Shown: positions 17,513-26,805, numbered from the stretch's first letter. The stretch is DNA of 64,000 nt from Peribacillus alkalitolerans (GCF_010882125.1 NZ_JAAGVZ010000002.1:124001-188000), one strand, 5' to 3'. The notes: generated from the sequence alone by a model not told the origin. Made by a program: numbers and translations.

Positions 17513-18526
17513 TTATAAAACAATGCATTCCTGCTTGGGGACAATTATCTGAACTCGTGAACCCTGATCAAACATTTCCCCACGGTGGTGAAGATAGTCA
17601 ACAAGAATAGAGGACTCGTTGGTTTCAACTTCATATCTTAAAACATTTCCCGTCATGGTTACATCTTTAATGTAGCCTTTAATTCCCCAGCTCTCTAGAG
17701 AATTTAGGTTTTCTTCTACAGAAGAAGCTAATTGTAAAACTTCTGGTCGTATAGCCACTTCATCTCCTTGTAATTCAGAGCTTCGAACTAGTTTATGGAA
17801 AGCTTTCATGCTTAAAACATTGTAATTTCCAATAAATTTGGCAACGAATGAATTAACTGGTGTAGTATAAATTTCTGATGGAGAACCGGTTTGGACAACC
17901 TGACCCTTATTCATTACAAAAATTCGGTCAGACATCGTCATTGCTTCCTCCTGATCATGAGTAACAAAAATTGTCGTAATATCTAGTTCTTTTTGAATTC
18001 TCTTCAATTCTTTTTGCAAGCTTTTTCTAATTTTTGCATCCAATGCACTTAGAGGTTCATCCAATAGAAGTACCTTTGGTTCCATCACTAGTGCACGGGC
18101 AAGCGCAACCCTTTGTTGTTGTCCGCCAGATAATTGATGTGGGTAAGACTCTTCTTTGCCAATTAAATCGACCTTTTCAATCATTTTATTAACTCTAGAC
18201 TTAATATTTTTTACTTTTTTCATTTTAAGTCCATAGGCGATATTATCAAAAACAGTCATATTCGGAAACAGAGCATAAGACTGAAACACCATGCCGACTT
18301 CACGCTGACGTGGGGATAAATTTGTAATATCTTTCCCATCAATTTGGATGCTTCCAACATCTACTTCTTCAAGTCCAGCAATGGAACGTAATAAGGTACT
18401 TTTGCCGCATCCACTTTGTCCAAGAAGTGTTGCAAATTCGCCCTTTTTCAAGGTTAATGAAATGTTATCTAAAACTAATTGATTGTCATAAGCCTTATTT
18501 ACTTGATCAATCGTTACATAGCTCAT
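17513..18526 (-). CDS. PotA-like ABC transporter ATP-binding protein
   Basis: A 337-residue ATPase of the spermidine/iron/2-aminoethylphosphonate group. It has Walker A GQSGCGKST (about 36-44), LSGGQQQR, Walker B LLLDEPLSALD and a C-terminal TOBE-like domain after about residue 240. It overlaps the permease gene by one base and serves the two permeases and the binding protein of this operon. Confidence 0.92.
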   Translation of the reverse strand: MSYVTIDQVNKAYDNQLVLDNISLTLKKGEFATLLGQSGCGKSTLLRSIAGLEEVDVGSIQIDGKDITNLSPRQREVGMVFQSYALFPNMTVFDNIAYGLKMKKVKNIKSRVNKMIEKVDLIGKEESYPHQLSGGQQQRVALARALVMEPKVLLLDEPLSALDAKIRKSLQKELKRIQKELDITTIFVTHDQEEAMTMSDRIFVMNKGQVVQTGSPSEIYTTPVNSFVAKFIGNYNVLSMKAFHKLVRSSELQGDEVAIRPEVLQLASSVEENLNSLESWGIKGYIKDVTMTGNVLRYEVETNESSILVDYLHHRGEMFDQGSRVQIIVPKQECIVL

Positions 18527-19398
18527 TAGTTTTCACCTTCTAAAGCTGTATTTTTTTGAGGATTATGTTTTTTAAATATGGAAAGAATTCGCATCTTAGT
18601 AGACATTGCTGATTTATTTTCTTTTCTGAATGTAAGCTTTAATACAGTTCCTGTTAACAGTAAAATCACTGAATAGTAGGTAATGACAATTGCGCTTGTT
18701 AAATGCCCACTACTATTAAGCTTATCGGCAAGATAGATTTGTAGTGTCTCGAATCGACCTCCTACGAGTAAATTTGCCATCGCAAACTCACTAAATAATA
18801 GAGCGACCGATAATAAGGTAGATACTAAAATACCTGAAATAATGTTTGGAAATACAACAGTTCGAAACGCTTGAAATTTAGTAGCACCTAATAATTCAGC
18901 TGCATCCACAAGTTGGACCGCATTTATCGTTCGAAGACTATTTCGAATACCTTGATACATAAATGGTAGAATGGTAATGAAATAAGCACCGATTAAGATC
19001 CAAGGTGTTCCGGCAATTTGGATGGGTCCATCAGAATAAACTTTAATTAAACCAACTGCTCCAACTATTGGAGGGATGCCATAAGGAAGCATTGCCGTTG
19101 CTTGGAGTAATCTTTCCCATTTACTGAAATATATTGAGATAATAAAAATCGTAGGGAGCATGATCACAATGCTTATACCAACTGACATGACAATTAAGAA
19201 TAATGTTCGTTTAAAAGCATCGTAAAACCTTTCATCTTGAAATAATTCAATATACCACTTCATTGTGTAACTCTCAGGTAAGATGCTATTATCCCATTTA
19301 CCAGCAATTGAGAATAAGAATGTTCCAACTAATGGAATCAATAAATACGTAACTAGTAATCCAATAACCACTTTATGAAAAGTTAAAGAAGATTTCAC
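18526..19398 (-). CDS. ABC transporter permease (PotC-like)
   Basis: A 290-residue inner-membrane permease with about six hydrophobic segments and the EAA loop (VDAAELLGATKFQAFRTVVFP, split near 175-195). It overlaps the other permease gene by 4 bp. Together they form the channel for an importer of the putrescine/phosphonate type. Confidence 0.9.
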   Translation of the reverse strand: MKSSLTFHKVVIGLLVTYLLIPLVGTFLFSIAGKWDNSILPESYTMKWYIELFQDERFYDAFKRTLFLIVMSVGISIVIMLPTIFIISIYFSKWERLLQATAMLPYGIPPIVGAVGLIKVYSDGPIQIAGTPWILIGAYFITILPFMYQGIRNSLRTINAVQLVDAAELLGATKFQAFRTVVFPNIISGILVSTLLSVALLFSEFAMANLLVGGRFETLQIYLADKLNSSGHLTSAIVITYYSVILLLTGTVLKLTFRKENKSAMSTKMRILSIFKKHNPQKNTALEGEN

Positions 19399-20249
19399 TG
19401 TAGATCCCTCCTAATGCGACGCATCATACGTTCATTGAACCACATCGCACCTATCATGGTCGCTGCAAGCAGGACACCTAATGCACTTCCTAACTGTGGT
19501 TTTAATGTGACGTCACTAGCAACTAGAGATGCGATTTGTAAGGATAGCAAATTGTAATTGCTTCCAACCAATGCATAAGCAGTTGCATAAGCTCCCATTG
19601 CATTTGCAAACAAAATACTAAATGTACCTATAATACTAGGTAAAAGTACTGGTATCCCGATACGTAACCAAAAAGATGATCTATTTCCTCCCAATAATGA
19701 GGAGGCTTCAATCCATTGTTTTTTAATTCCTTGGTAGGAAGGATAGATCAGCATGACAGCGAGAGGTATTTGAAAATAAACATATACTAGGATAAGTCCT
19801 GTCCATGAATATAAATTGAAATCTGCAAACAAATCCCAACCAAGCTTTGCAAAAAGTAGCGTAAATAACCCATTATTACCAAGTAGGATAATATAAGAAA
19901 ATGAAAGCGGAATACCTTCAAAATTTGAAGTCATATTGGCAATCATCAATAGTCGATTTTGTATTTTTTTAGAAAACCTTGTAAACGAATATGCTGCAAT
20001 GACAGCTACAATCACTGAGACTACTGCAGAAAATAGGGAAATGATTAGACTATTTTTTAGTGCTTGTAAGTAAAATTTGCTTTTGAAAATTGTGATATAT
20101 TGGTTTATTGATACTGTTATTCCGTCATCTGCATAAAAGCTATTCTTAATCATTGCCACTAATGGTCCAATTTCAAAACCGATTACAAACAGAATAAATG
20201 GCAATAAAAGAGCAAATAAGTAGAATTTTTGTTTTTTAATTTTTAGCAA
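19395..20249 (-). CDS. ABC transporter permease (PotB-like)
   Basis: A 284-residue permease partner with a first hydrophobic segment at about residues 9-30 and the EAA-type loop IEASSLLGGNRSSFW. Its start lies 99 bp after the phosphatase gene, the only sizeable gap inside the operon, and that gap holds two strong hairpins (20283-20351). Expression of the permeases may therefore be lower than that of the binding protein. Confidence 0.9.
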   Translation of the reverse strand: MLKIKKQKFYLFALLLPFILFVIGFEIGPLVAMIKNSFYADDGITVSINQYITIFKSKFYLQALKNSLIISLFSAVVSVIVAVIAAYSFTRFSKKIQNRLLMIANMTSNFEGIPLSFSYIILLGNNGLFTLLFAKLGWDLFADFNLYSWTGLILVYVYFQIPLAVMLIYPSYQGIKKQWIEASSLLGGNRSSFWLRIGIPVLLPSIIGTFSILFANAMGAYATAYALVGSNYNLLSLQIASLVASDVTLKPQLGSALGVLLAATMIGAMWFNERMMRRIRRDLQ

Positions 20250-20282
20250 GTCTATCGCTCCTCTATTTTCTTTAACGATTTT

Positions 20283-20351
20283 GGAATTGGATTAACGATC
20301 AATCGTTAATCCAATTCCTATATTAAAGCTTTCTCAGGGGGGAAAGCTTTA
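20283..20351 (-). repeat. two tandem intercistronic hairpins
   Basis: The first (minus-strand order) pairs TTAAAGCTTTCC with GGAAAGCTTTAA-type arms at 20323-20351 and overlaps the phosphatase stop codon. The second is a perfect 17-bp inverted repeat with a 2-base loop at 20283-20318 (arms 20283-20299 and 20302-20318). Neither is followed by a long T-run, so they look like RNA-stabilising or partial-termination structures rather than a full terminator. Confidence 0.75.
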
Positions 20352-21185
20352 ATGAATAGAGATACCTTTTTTTAAGCCTGGTAATTGATAAGAAATCATT
20401 TTTTCTGAAGGTTCAATATTTAAAAGTTCACAAACTAGTGGTGCAAAGGCTAGTTGCGGGATTTCTTCACTGTATACGCCTGGTTCTACTTTAGGACTGA
20501 TAATGAATAGTGGTACATCACGCTCTCCATCTGTTATTCCACCATGGTTGCCAGTCTCACTCATACCATGATCAGATGTTATTAAAATATGGTAGCCTTC
20601 TTTAATCCATATAGGCAGAAATTGTGCTAATAAGCTACCCATTTTTAATATTTGTTCACGGTATTCCTTTGATTCTGAACCATATATTTCTCCTTGCACA
20701 TCCACACCTAACGGATGGATATATAGGAAGTGAGGGTCGTACTTTCTTCGTAAAGCTTCTGCATCTACTAACACATGACTATCTGGATAATCATCCTCCC
20801 AATAGAATTTTCCGTATTGAATGGGCTTGGATGGATCTTCTTGCTCTCGATCTTCAATATGTTGGAATGGAGCTCGATTATAAAGCTCACTTACCCAGTA
20901 ATAAGATACCGTTCCATTTCTTAATCCGTTTTCTTGTGTAAGGTGGAAAAGACTTTTCTCTGTTGATAGACGAACGGCATAGTTAGAAGTAATTCCGTTC
21001 ATTGATGCTGGTGTTCCTGTAAGCAATACTTCATACAATGGACGCGAGAGACTAGGAAGCTCGGACTTCACCTTATATAGCGATGCTTGATTTGTTTCAA
21101 CTAAATGCTGAAGAAATCCTAATGCTTCACATGCTTTATCGTATCTCATGCCATCAACTACTATTGCTATTACTTTATTTGACAT
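20349..21185 (-). CDS. alkaline phosphatase/phosphodiesterase superfamily protein
   Basis: A 278-residue enzyme of the nucleotide pyrophosphatase/phosphonoacetate-hydrolase fold. Metal-binding motifs are VDGMRYD near residue 10, SDHGMSE and NHGG near residue 205; the likely nucleophile is the serine of PSLSRPLYE (about Ser47). No signal peptide is seen, so it is probably cytoplasmic. Its start overlaps the binding-protein gene by 11 bp, so hydrolysis of the imported compound is likely. The bond cleaved (phosphodiester, phosphomonoester or phosphonate) is not known. Confidence 0.85.
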   Translation of the reverse strand: MSNKVIAIVVDGMRYDKACEALGFLQHLVETNQASLYKVKSELPSLSRPLYEVLLTGTPASMNGITSNYAVRLSTEKSLFHLTQENGLRNGTVSYYWVSELYNRAPFQHIEDREQEDPSKPIQYGKFYWEDDYPDSHVLVDAEALRRKYDPHFLYIHPLGVDVQGEIYGSESKEYREQILKMGSLLAQFLPIWIKEGYHILITSDHGMSETGNHGGITDGERDVPLFIISPKVEPGVYSEEIPQLAFAPLVCELLNIEPSEKMISYQLPGLKKGISIH

Positions 21186-22287
21186 GTACTAACACCTCTT
21201 CCTGCCAAAGTTGCGGTAAAGTTTTAACCGTTTCTTCCCAAGCTTTGTAATCTTCAATAGGTTTTGCTTTTTCGTATTGTTCTTTCGGAACCATTTTTTC
21301 AGCTACTTCTTTAGGAAGCTCCACATCACGAATCGGACGAGCAAATCCTTTTGCTAAATTAATTTGTCCTTCATCACTTAAGATATATTCTCTTGTCGCC
21401 ATAGCTGCATGAGGATGCTTTGCATATTTATTGATAATTGTTGCGTAACCACTTACTACTGATCCTTCACTAGGAATACTTACTTCAAACTGATCACGGT
21501 TGATTTGTTCTGCGTAACCAAGAGCATTGAAGTCCCATACTAGAGCGACCTCAACTTCACCCTTTTCAATATTTGCTGGTTTAGCATCTGTTAAGCTTAG
21601 ACGACCTTCCTTAGCTAGCTTAGTGAAAAATTCGATTCCTGGTTTAAGATTTGTTTCATCACCGCCGTAAGCAATCGCTGCTGCAAGAACCGCCATTTGA
21701 TTCTGAGCACCACGTTGAACATCGCCAACAGTAACTTTATAATCACCATTTAAAATGTCATCCCAAGATTTTGGTGGATTTTTTACTAACTCTTTGTTAG
21801 TTAGGAATGCAATTGTTCCTTGGTAACCAACCACCCAATCTCCATCATCATCTTTCGCCCATTCAGGTACCTCATCCCAATAGGAAGTTTTATATGGGAT
21901 TGTTAAACCTTTTCCTTCAGCGATTGGGCCGAATGAAATCCCTACATCACCAATGTCAGCTGTTGCATTTTCTTTTTCAGTTTCCATTTTTGCAATTTCT
22001 TCAGCACTGGATAAATCTGTGTCAGTATGCTTCAATGTATATTTATCTGTTACTTCTTGCCATGTTTCACCCCAGTTAGCCCATGAATCAGGCATCCCCA
22101 CACTATTGACTTCTCCCTCTGCTTTTGCTTTTGTTTCGATGTCTTGCAGGGTTAATGATTTTGCATCCGTTACTGCTGGTGCAGATTGCTCCTTATCAGT
22201 TCCACAAGCAGTTAATCCTATTACACTAAGACCTAACATCATAGCTTGAATAGATTTGAAACCTTTTTTCTTAGAGCTGCATTTCAT
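21175..22287 (-). CDS. ABC transporter substrate-binding lipoprotein
   Basis: A 370-residue extracellular solute-binding protein (family 1/6, PotD/PhnS-like) with lipobox LTAC near residue 28. The ATG at 22287 follows GGAGGT; an earlier in-frame start at 22302 lies upstream of that site and is rejected. It is the first gene of the importer operon. The mature part begins with an acidic linker and has GDVGISFGP and NKELVKNPPKSWDD segments common to this group. Ligand unknown, probably a phosphorus compound from context. Confidence 0.88.
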   Translation of the reverse strand: MKCSSKKKGFKSIQAMMLGLSVIGLTACGTDKEQSAPAVTDAKSLTLQDIETKAKAEGEVNSVGMPDSWANWGETWQEVTDKYTLKHTDTDLSSAEEIAKMETEKENATADIGDVGISFGPIAEGKGLTIPYKTSYWDEVPEWAKDDDGDWVVGYQGTIAFLTNKELVKNPPKSWDDILNGDYKVTVGDVQRGAQNQMAVLAAAIAYGGDETNLKPGIEFFTKLAKEGRLSLTDAKPANIEKGEVEVALVWDFNALGYAEQINRDQFEVSIPSEGSVVSGYATIINKYAKHPHAAMATREYILSDEGQINLAKGFARPIRDVELPKEVAEKMVPKEQYEKAKPIEDYKAWEETVKTLPQLWQEEVLVHVK

Positions 22288-22509
22288 TAATAGTACCTCC
22301 AATTAATGTGGTTTTTTTAATGTTCCTTACTGTTTCTTACGGTTTAATCATAATCATTGCATATTAATCCCACATTAACCCTTTGTTAAGAAATTGTTAA
22401 TCATGTATTTTTATATTCCTTAGTATTCGTAAATTAATAGAAAATATTTTTGTTTTATGTTGTTTGAAAATCATTGTTAAATATAGGTTCTATTTTTATT
22501 CATACAAAA

Positions 22510-22538
22510 AAATCCTTAGATAAATCATCTAAGGATTT
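22510..22538 (-). terminator. Rho-independent terminator
   Basis: A perfect 12-bp stem (AAATCCTTAGAT/ATCTAAGGATTT, 5-base loop) followed on the minus strand by seven T residues. It ends transcripts from the phosphatase gene at 22747. Confidence 0.85.
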
Positions 22539-22598
22539 AGAAATGTGTTTCTGTTTGTAGTCGACAAGACCTTACAATACCTGCAATTAAAGTTTTAA

Positions 22599-22670
22599 TT
22601 AGTAAATGTGGGATCTTGACGGATTCACACCAGGGATATCAGTGATAGCATTGTATGTACCAGTTAGCAA
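22599..22670 (-). pseudogene. remnant of a P1-family (DmpA-like) peptidase N-terminus
   Basis: A short frame reads LLTGTYNAITDIPGV and then drifts into unrelated residues and a stop. The pattern TGxxNAITDVPGV is the N-terminal signature of DmpA/L-aminopeptidase proteins. No further part of the gene is visible in the 22303-22746 gap. It is a small decayed piece; the call rests on one motif. Confidence 0.4.
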
Positions 22671-22746
22671 CCTTCAAATATAATTACCAAGTTCCCTAAC
22701 ATGTTTTTGATTTCCGATCATTTTTTATCCTACTATTAGCATAAAA

Positions 22747-23337
22747 TTAGTTAACTTTCTGTTCTAAATGGGCTGTACAGTTAAATAAAGTGCATTCCCA
22801 TTTATTTTCTATATTTTCAAGGATTGTTACTGAAGTATTATTAATGAGGGTCATTTGGAACCTTTCTGGAAGTAGGTGTTCGAGGGTAAGGCCGATTAAC
22901 GAGCCGTGACTGACTAGAAGTACTCTTTTCTCTGGATAGGTAAGAGATATTTCTCTAATAAATTCAATCCCTCTTCTTGCCACATCTTCATGCTTTTCCA
23001 TTCCAAGATTTAATTCACTCCAATTACTACCCCACTTTTCAATTCTTTCTTGTTCAGTAGTCCCTACAATATCACCATAGTTGATTTCTCTGATTCTTTC
23101 ATCTATATGGGTAATGGATACATCAAGTTTGGAAGAAATAATTTCTGCAGTCTCTATAGCCCGCGATAGGTTACTAGTTACAATCATATCCCATTTATCT
23201 TCCAGAGAAAGTCTATTTGCCAATGCTAATGCCTGTTGTTTACCTATTTCATTTAAAGGAATATCAGATAGTCCCTGAGCCTTTCCTAAAGTGTTCCATT
23301 CTGTGATTCCATGCCTTATCAGACCTATTGTGGTCAC
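22747..23337 (-). CDS. histidine phosphatase family protein
   Basis: A 196-residue member of the phosphoglycerate-mutase-like superfamily. It starts with the phospho-histidine motif LIRHGITEWN (His9) and has the second histidine in LLVSHGSLIG. It removes phosphate from a small metabolite or protein. It is a single gene with its own terminator at 22510, downstream of a GNAT gene by 40 bp. Confidence 0.9.
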   Translation of the reverse strand: MTTIGLIRHGITEWNTLGKAQGLSDIPLNEIGKQQALALANRLSLEDKWDMIVTSNLSRAIETAEIISSKLDVSITHIDERIREINYGDIVGTTEQERIEKWGSNWSELNLGMEKHEDVARRGIEFIREISLTYPEKRVLLVSHGSLIGLTLEHLLPERFQMTLINNTSVTILENIENKWECTLFNCTAHLEQKVN

Positions 23338-23377
23338 ATAAGCCCCTCCTTCTATAAAATAATAGTTCTAATAAAAA

Positions 23378-23908
23378 TCAATATCGAAAATGATCCTCAA
23401 TTATTGTTATAGTATTATTCAGCCAATCTTCCCTAATCATCGCGTATCCAACAGAATCATATAATTTCCCATTTTGTCTCCAGGCTTGTCGATTTAAGGA
23501 TTCTTTGACAAAACCGCTGTTATAAAAGGTTTTTCTCATAGCGAAATTGTCCTGTCTTGTATGTCCCTCAATCCTTATCATTTCTGGGAAATTCTTAAAG
23601 ACATAATCGCAAAGCCATCTAAGGGCTTCTTTACCGATTCCCTTACCTCTATCCGACTCTCTTAGTCTTATGTCGAATAAACAGATAGGATCTTCTAAAT
23701 CAAAAATTCTAATGATGCCTATTTTATCTTGTTCATGCAAAATCCAAAAAGTCACATTTCCATCTTCCGAGTAAAACCCCTTGTTGATGTTATTTCTGAT
23801 TGATTCCTCGGTCGGGTTTTCTTGCCCATGAAAATACCAAGTTTCTGAAGTTAAAAATTCAACTAATTCTTTTTCGTTTTTTCTCTCAAACATTAAATAT
23901 GTATACAT
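23378..23908 (-). CDS. GNAT family N-acetyltransferase
   Basis: A 176-residue acetyltransferase of the RimJ/RimL-like branch. The acetyl-CoA binding motif is RESDRGKGIGKEAL, near residue 85, followed by FYNSGFVKE. It transfers acetyl groups from acetyl-CoA to an unknown amine. It precedes the histidine phosphatase gene by 40 bp and follows the adenylyltransferase gene by 29 bp. Confidence 0.88.
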   Translation of the reverse strand: MYTYLMFERKNEKELVEFLTSETWYFHGQENPTEESIRNNINKGFYSEDGNVTFWILHEQDKIGIIRIFDLEDPICLFDIRLRESDRGKGIGKEALRWLCDYVFKNFPEMIRIEGHTRQDNFAMRKTFYNSGFVKESLNRQAWRQNGKLYDSVGYAMIREDWLNNTITIIEDHFRY

Positions 23909-23937
23909 AGTTCCCCCTTAGTCCCTATGACATTATT

Positions 23938-24801
23938 TTAGTTTTTAGGTTTATATTGTAGGTGTTTTAGAAATTGAATAACATTCTTATCCTCTTCAAT
24001 TGGGTACACGAAATCTAATCGATCGGCTACAATCCTTGAAATTTTTCTAAACAAATTACACATTTTAAAGAGTGATTCCCAGATATTTTCGTATTTGGCA
24101 TCCGCATATGTTTCAACGAATTCAGCCCATTCCTTAGGATTTAGAAAATCTTCTATATACTTTCCTCGGTTGCCAGCACTTTTCTTGAAATCAGTTTGTG
24201 TTCCGATGTACCACTCAATCATTTGAATGAGCACATTCCGATTGATTTGTTCATACATAAATTTGGTGTAGGTCAGCTCTTCACGCCAAAGGCCTTTCCC
24301 TATATTCATGCATATCCACCAATACTCGTTACAAATATCATCATATTCCTTTGCTGAAGGTCTATTAATATGATAGTCTTCGTCGCTTGATGGCGGTAGA
24401 TTACCAATGATACCGTCCTTATCTACTATCAACTTCGTTAAACTATCCGGTTTTAGTAATTGGTTCTTTTTTTCGATAGGAATTAGGGTAAGGTCTATTC
24501 GATTGCCGTCCTTAAACCACATTAAATATACAAAACGCTCATCACCATCAGCTGGAGGCAGAACCATATCCTCAGGCATTTGCATTATGATTCTTTCACC
24601 AAAGATGTTAACCCAAGAATGATCAGAAGTAAAAGATTCAATATCATTCACAAGGTACACGACATCGTAATCCTGAAGAAAATCTTTTTTAGCATTAGGA
24701 TTTACCCTCGATCCATTCATTAACACCACACGGATTCTCTCATCATTCATCGCAGTGTTTATGATTAGATCCATCATTACTTGTTCATTTCGCACATTCA
24801 A
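23938..24801 (-). CDS. aminoglycoside 6-adenylyltransferase (AadK-like)
   Basis: A 287-residue ANT(6)-family nucleotidyltransferase that would transfer AMP to streptomycin-type aminoglycosides. The nucleotidyltransferase motif NGSR (29-32) and the paired aspartates in DYDVVY (Asp44, Asp46) are in place, and length matches AadK. Chromosomal AadK homologues are common and often weakly active in Bacillus, so this is more likely an intrinsic gene than a recent acquisition. Confidence 0.88.
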   Translation of the reverse strand: MNVRNEQVMMDLIINTAMNDERIRVVLMNGSRVNPNAKKDFLQDYDVVYLVNDIESFTSDHSWVNIFGERIIMQMPEDMVLPPADGDERFVYLMWFKDGNRIDLTLIPIEKKNQLLKPDSLTKLIVDKDGIIGNLPPSSDEDYHINRPSAKEYDDICNEYWWICMNIGKGLWREELTYTKFMYEQINRNVLIQMIEWYIGTQTDFKKSAGNRGKYIEDFLNPKEWAEFVETYADAKYENIWESLFKMCNLFRKISRIVADRLDFVYPIEEDKNVIQFLKHLQYKPKN

Positions 24802-24868
24802 ACACCCTTCTTCATTAAATTATGCAATCATTTGAAGGCTCCTAAATCAACATAGCTTATAAAAAAGA

Positions 24869-25528
24869 TTAACACTCAAAATATGGATCATCAAAATCAT
24901 TATTATTGATAACTATATCCGCAATTCGTTCTGGTAAGTGTTGATCTATATATAACTTTGAAGCTGCATGATATCTATTAATGAATATTGATTCTGCTTT
25001 ATCATATCCACCAAAATTGTGTTGTTCTCTTAGAGCACCTCTATTTCTTGCAATCTCAAAGTCTGTTTTTACAAAAATCTTAAAATCGTAAAGTTTTATT
25101 AAATCCTTTTTGAATAGGAAGGTGCCATCAATAATAAAAACCATATCCTTGGTTGCTCTTTTTGGTTCTGTTCTTACATATTTATCCGTAGCTAAGTCTA
25201 AAGAAACAGTATGATAATACAAATTACCCCCGGGACATAATGGTAACAATAGTTTTTCCCTAAAGGCTTCATAATCGTGGGCATCCTCGTAATAACCTAT
25301 AGCTGAATCCTTCCCTTGCTTGTAACGAATAGCCCTTGGATTATGAAAATAATCTATACTCGCTCTAATAGCATTTTTCTTTCTAACTAGAATTTCTTCC
25401 GCAATCTCATTAGCGAGAGTTGTCTTTCCCGATGCGGTGATTCCACTAACTCCTACTTTTATAGGATGAGTTCCTTTTACATCCAAAATCCTATCTACTA
25501 AATCAGAAATTAGTTTTTTTCTATTCAT
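24869..25528 (-). CDS. uridine kinase-like P-loop protein
   Basis: A 219-residue P-loop kinase with Walker A GITASGKTT near residue 31, RASIDYFH and a lid region around RNRGALREQHN. The ATG at 25526-25528 follows AGAGGGTAACC. A longer frame to 25624 is possible but the added 32 residues have no supporting site. It likely phosphorylates a nucleoside or sugar, but resembles the 'uridine kinase family' more than Udk itself. Confidence 0.8.
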   Translation of the reverse strand: MNRKKLISDLVDRILDVKGTHPIKVGVSGITASGKTTLANEIAEEILVRKKNAIRASIDYFHNPRAIRYKQGKDSAIGYYEDAHDYEAFREKLLLPLCPGGNLYYHTVSLDLATDKYVRTEPKRATKDMVFIIDGTFLFKKDLIKLYDFKIFVKTDFEIARNRGALREQHNFGGYDKAESIFINRYHAASKLYIDQHLPERIADIVINNNDFDDPYFEC

Positions 25529-25679
25529 GGTTACCCTCTTTTCGTTCAAATGATCAGCAGGCATAAAAAATGTTGTTGACCATTTGTCATTTATTCTTAT
25601 AAAGGTCTTGTTCAATAACTTCACTAAGTACGATTTCTTTACTGGTCTTGTTAATGCCTTTGAAATATATGAGAAAAAA

Positions 25680-25708
25680 AGATTTGCTGGATTAGCTCCA
25701 GCAAATCT
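25680..25708 (-). terminator. Rho-independent terminator of the EamA exporter
   Basis: Stem AGATTTGCTGGA/TCCAGCAAATCT (12 bp, 5-base loop) followed on the minus strand by seven T residues, 70 bp after the exporter stop. Confidence 0.85.
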
Positions 25709-25776
25709 TCTAGTCTATTGAATATTGGTGAGAAATAATTTTCTTTATAATCCTCCGATTTCAACAGTCAAACCAA

Positions 25777-26712
25777 TCAATTTTTAGTAAGTTCCGCTTC
25801 TATTTTTTCTGCTCGATTTTTTCCCTTTTTGAAGGTGACAATCAATACACCTGCAAGAATAAACATTCCACCAATAAAGAAATTTACATTCAATTTCTCA
25901 TTAAGTAAAAGCCACCCTAGGAAAGAACCAACAACGGGTTGGAAGAAGAAAAATAAGGATCCTATCCCGGCATCCATTAGTTCCATCCCCTTATTCCAAA
26001 GAAAGAAAGCTCCCGCTGTTGAAACCACTCCAAGATATAACACACCTAATAGAACCATAGTGCTTGGAATATTTAACTCATAAGATTGTAGTTCCCAAAC
26101 CATCACAGGTGTAGTAAAGATAAGCGCAAATAGTATAGCGTAGGTTGTAATGATCAGTGTTGAAAATTTTTCAGAAGCAATTTTCACATAAACTGATAGT
26201 AATGCCCATGTAATGGCAGCTCCTAATAAAATAAGACTTCCCGTGTAATAGCTACCTACTTTCGTATCCCAACCTATTACTATAACAACACCTATGGTCG
26301 CAAGTAATAAAGAAATGCCCTTTTGCACTGTTAATTTCTCTTTCAGAACAATCCTTGCAAAGATAACAATAAAGGCTGGTGTAGCTGAAGTAATCAGCGC
26401 GCCTGTATGAGCATCGGATAATTTAGTACCAATAAATTGACATGAAATGGATACGAAATACCCGATGAAACCAATCCAAGCAAATAGAAGCCAATCCTTT
26501 TTCTTAATGGGTTCTTGTTTTGTTTTTTTGCTTTGAAAAGCCTTTAGTATTCCAAACAGAACGATAAAGGCAACAATATACCGTAACCATACTAATGTTA
26601 ATGGGGGGATAAAATCCATCACATATTTACTAACGACATACATACCGCCCCAGATACTTGCTGCTAACGATAAACAAATAGCTCCAATAAGGGTTTGTTT
26701 AACATGATTCAT
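25777..26712 (-). CDS. EamA/DMT-family exporter
   Basis: A 311-residue membrane protein with ten predicted helices and two EamA repeats, in the RhaT/YdcZ-like drug/metabolite transporter superfamily. Such proteins export amino acids, drugs or other metabolites. Its GGAGG ribosome binding site (26720-26724) is buried in a hairpin that belongs to an attenuator-like leader with its own leader peptide (26720-26845). That arrangement suggests induction by something that stalls ribosomes. It is the second full gene of an operon with the GyrI-like protein. Confidence 0.9.
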   Translation of the reverse strand: MNHVKQTLIGAICLSLAASIWGGMYVVSKYVMDFIPPLTLVWLRYIVAFIVLFGILKAFQSKKTKQEPIKKKDWLLFAWIGFIGYFVSISCQFIGTKLSDAHTGALITSATPAFIVIFARIVLKEKLTVQKGISLLLATIGVVIVIGWDTKVGSYYTGSLILLGAAITWALLSVYVKIASEKFSTLIITTYAILFALIFTTPVMVWELQSYELNIPSTMVLLGVLYLGVVSTAGAFFLWNKGMELMDAGIGSLFFFFQPVVGSFLGWLLLNEKLNVNFFIGGMFILAGVLIVTFKKGKNRAEKIEAELTKN

Positions 26713-26719
26713 ATATATA

Positions 26720-26805
26720 CCTCCGTCATGGTTTATTAAAAAATAAATATTTATGACGAGGCAGAATCAATTTTCCTATTCATACCTCGACTTAGTTATG
26801 AATAG
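26720..26805 (-). promoter_or_regulatory. ermC-like translational attenuator before the EamA exporter
   Basis: Four RNA segments can be seen. Segment 1 CTATTCATA (26797-26805, in the leader peptide codons) pairs with segment 2 TATGAATAG (26776-26784), 9 bp. Segment 3 CCTCGTCAT (26753-26761) pairs with segment 4 ATGACGGAGG (26720-26729), 9 bp with one bulged G, hiding the GGAGG of the exporter. Alternatively CGAGG between segments 1 and 2 (26785-26789) pairs with CCTCG of segment 3, extended by GAAT/ATTC, which would free segment 4. This is the logic of ermC and cat attenuators. Confidence 0.7.
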
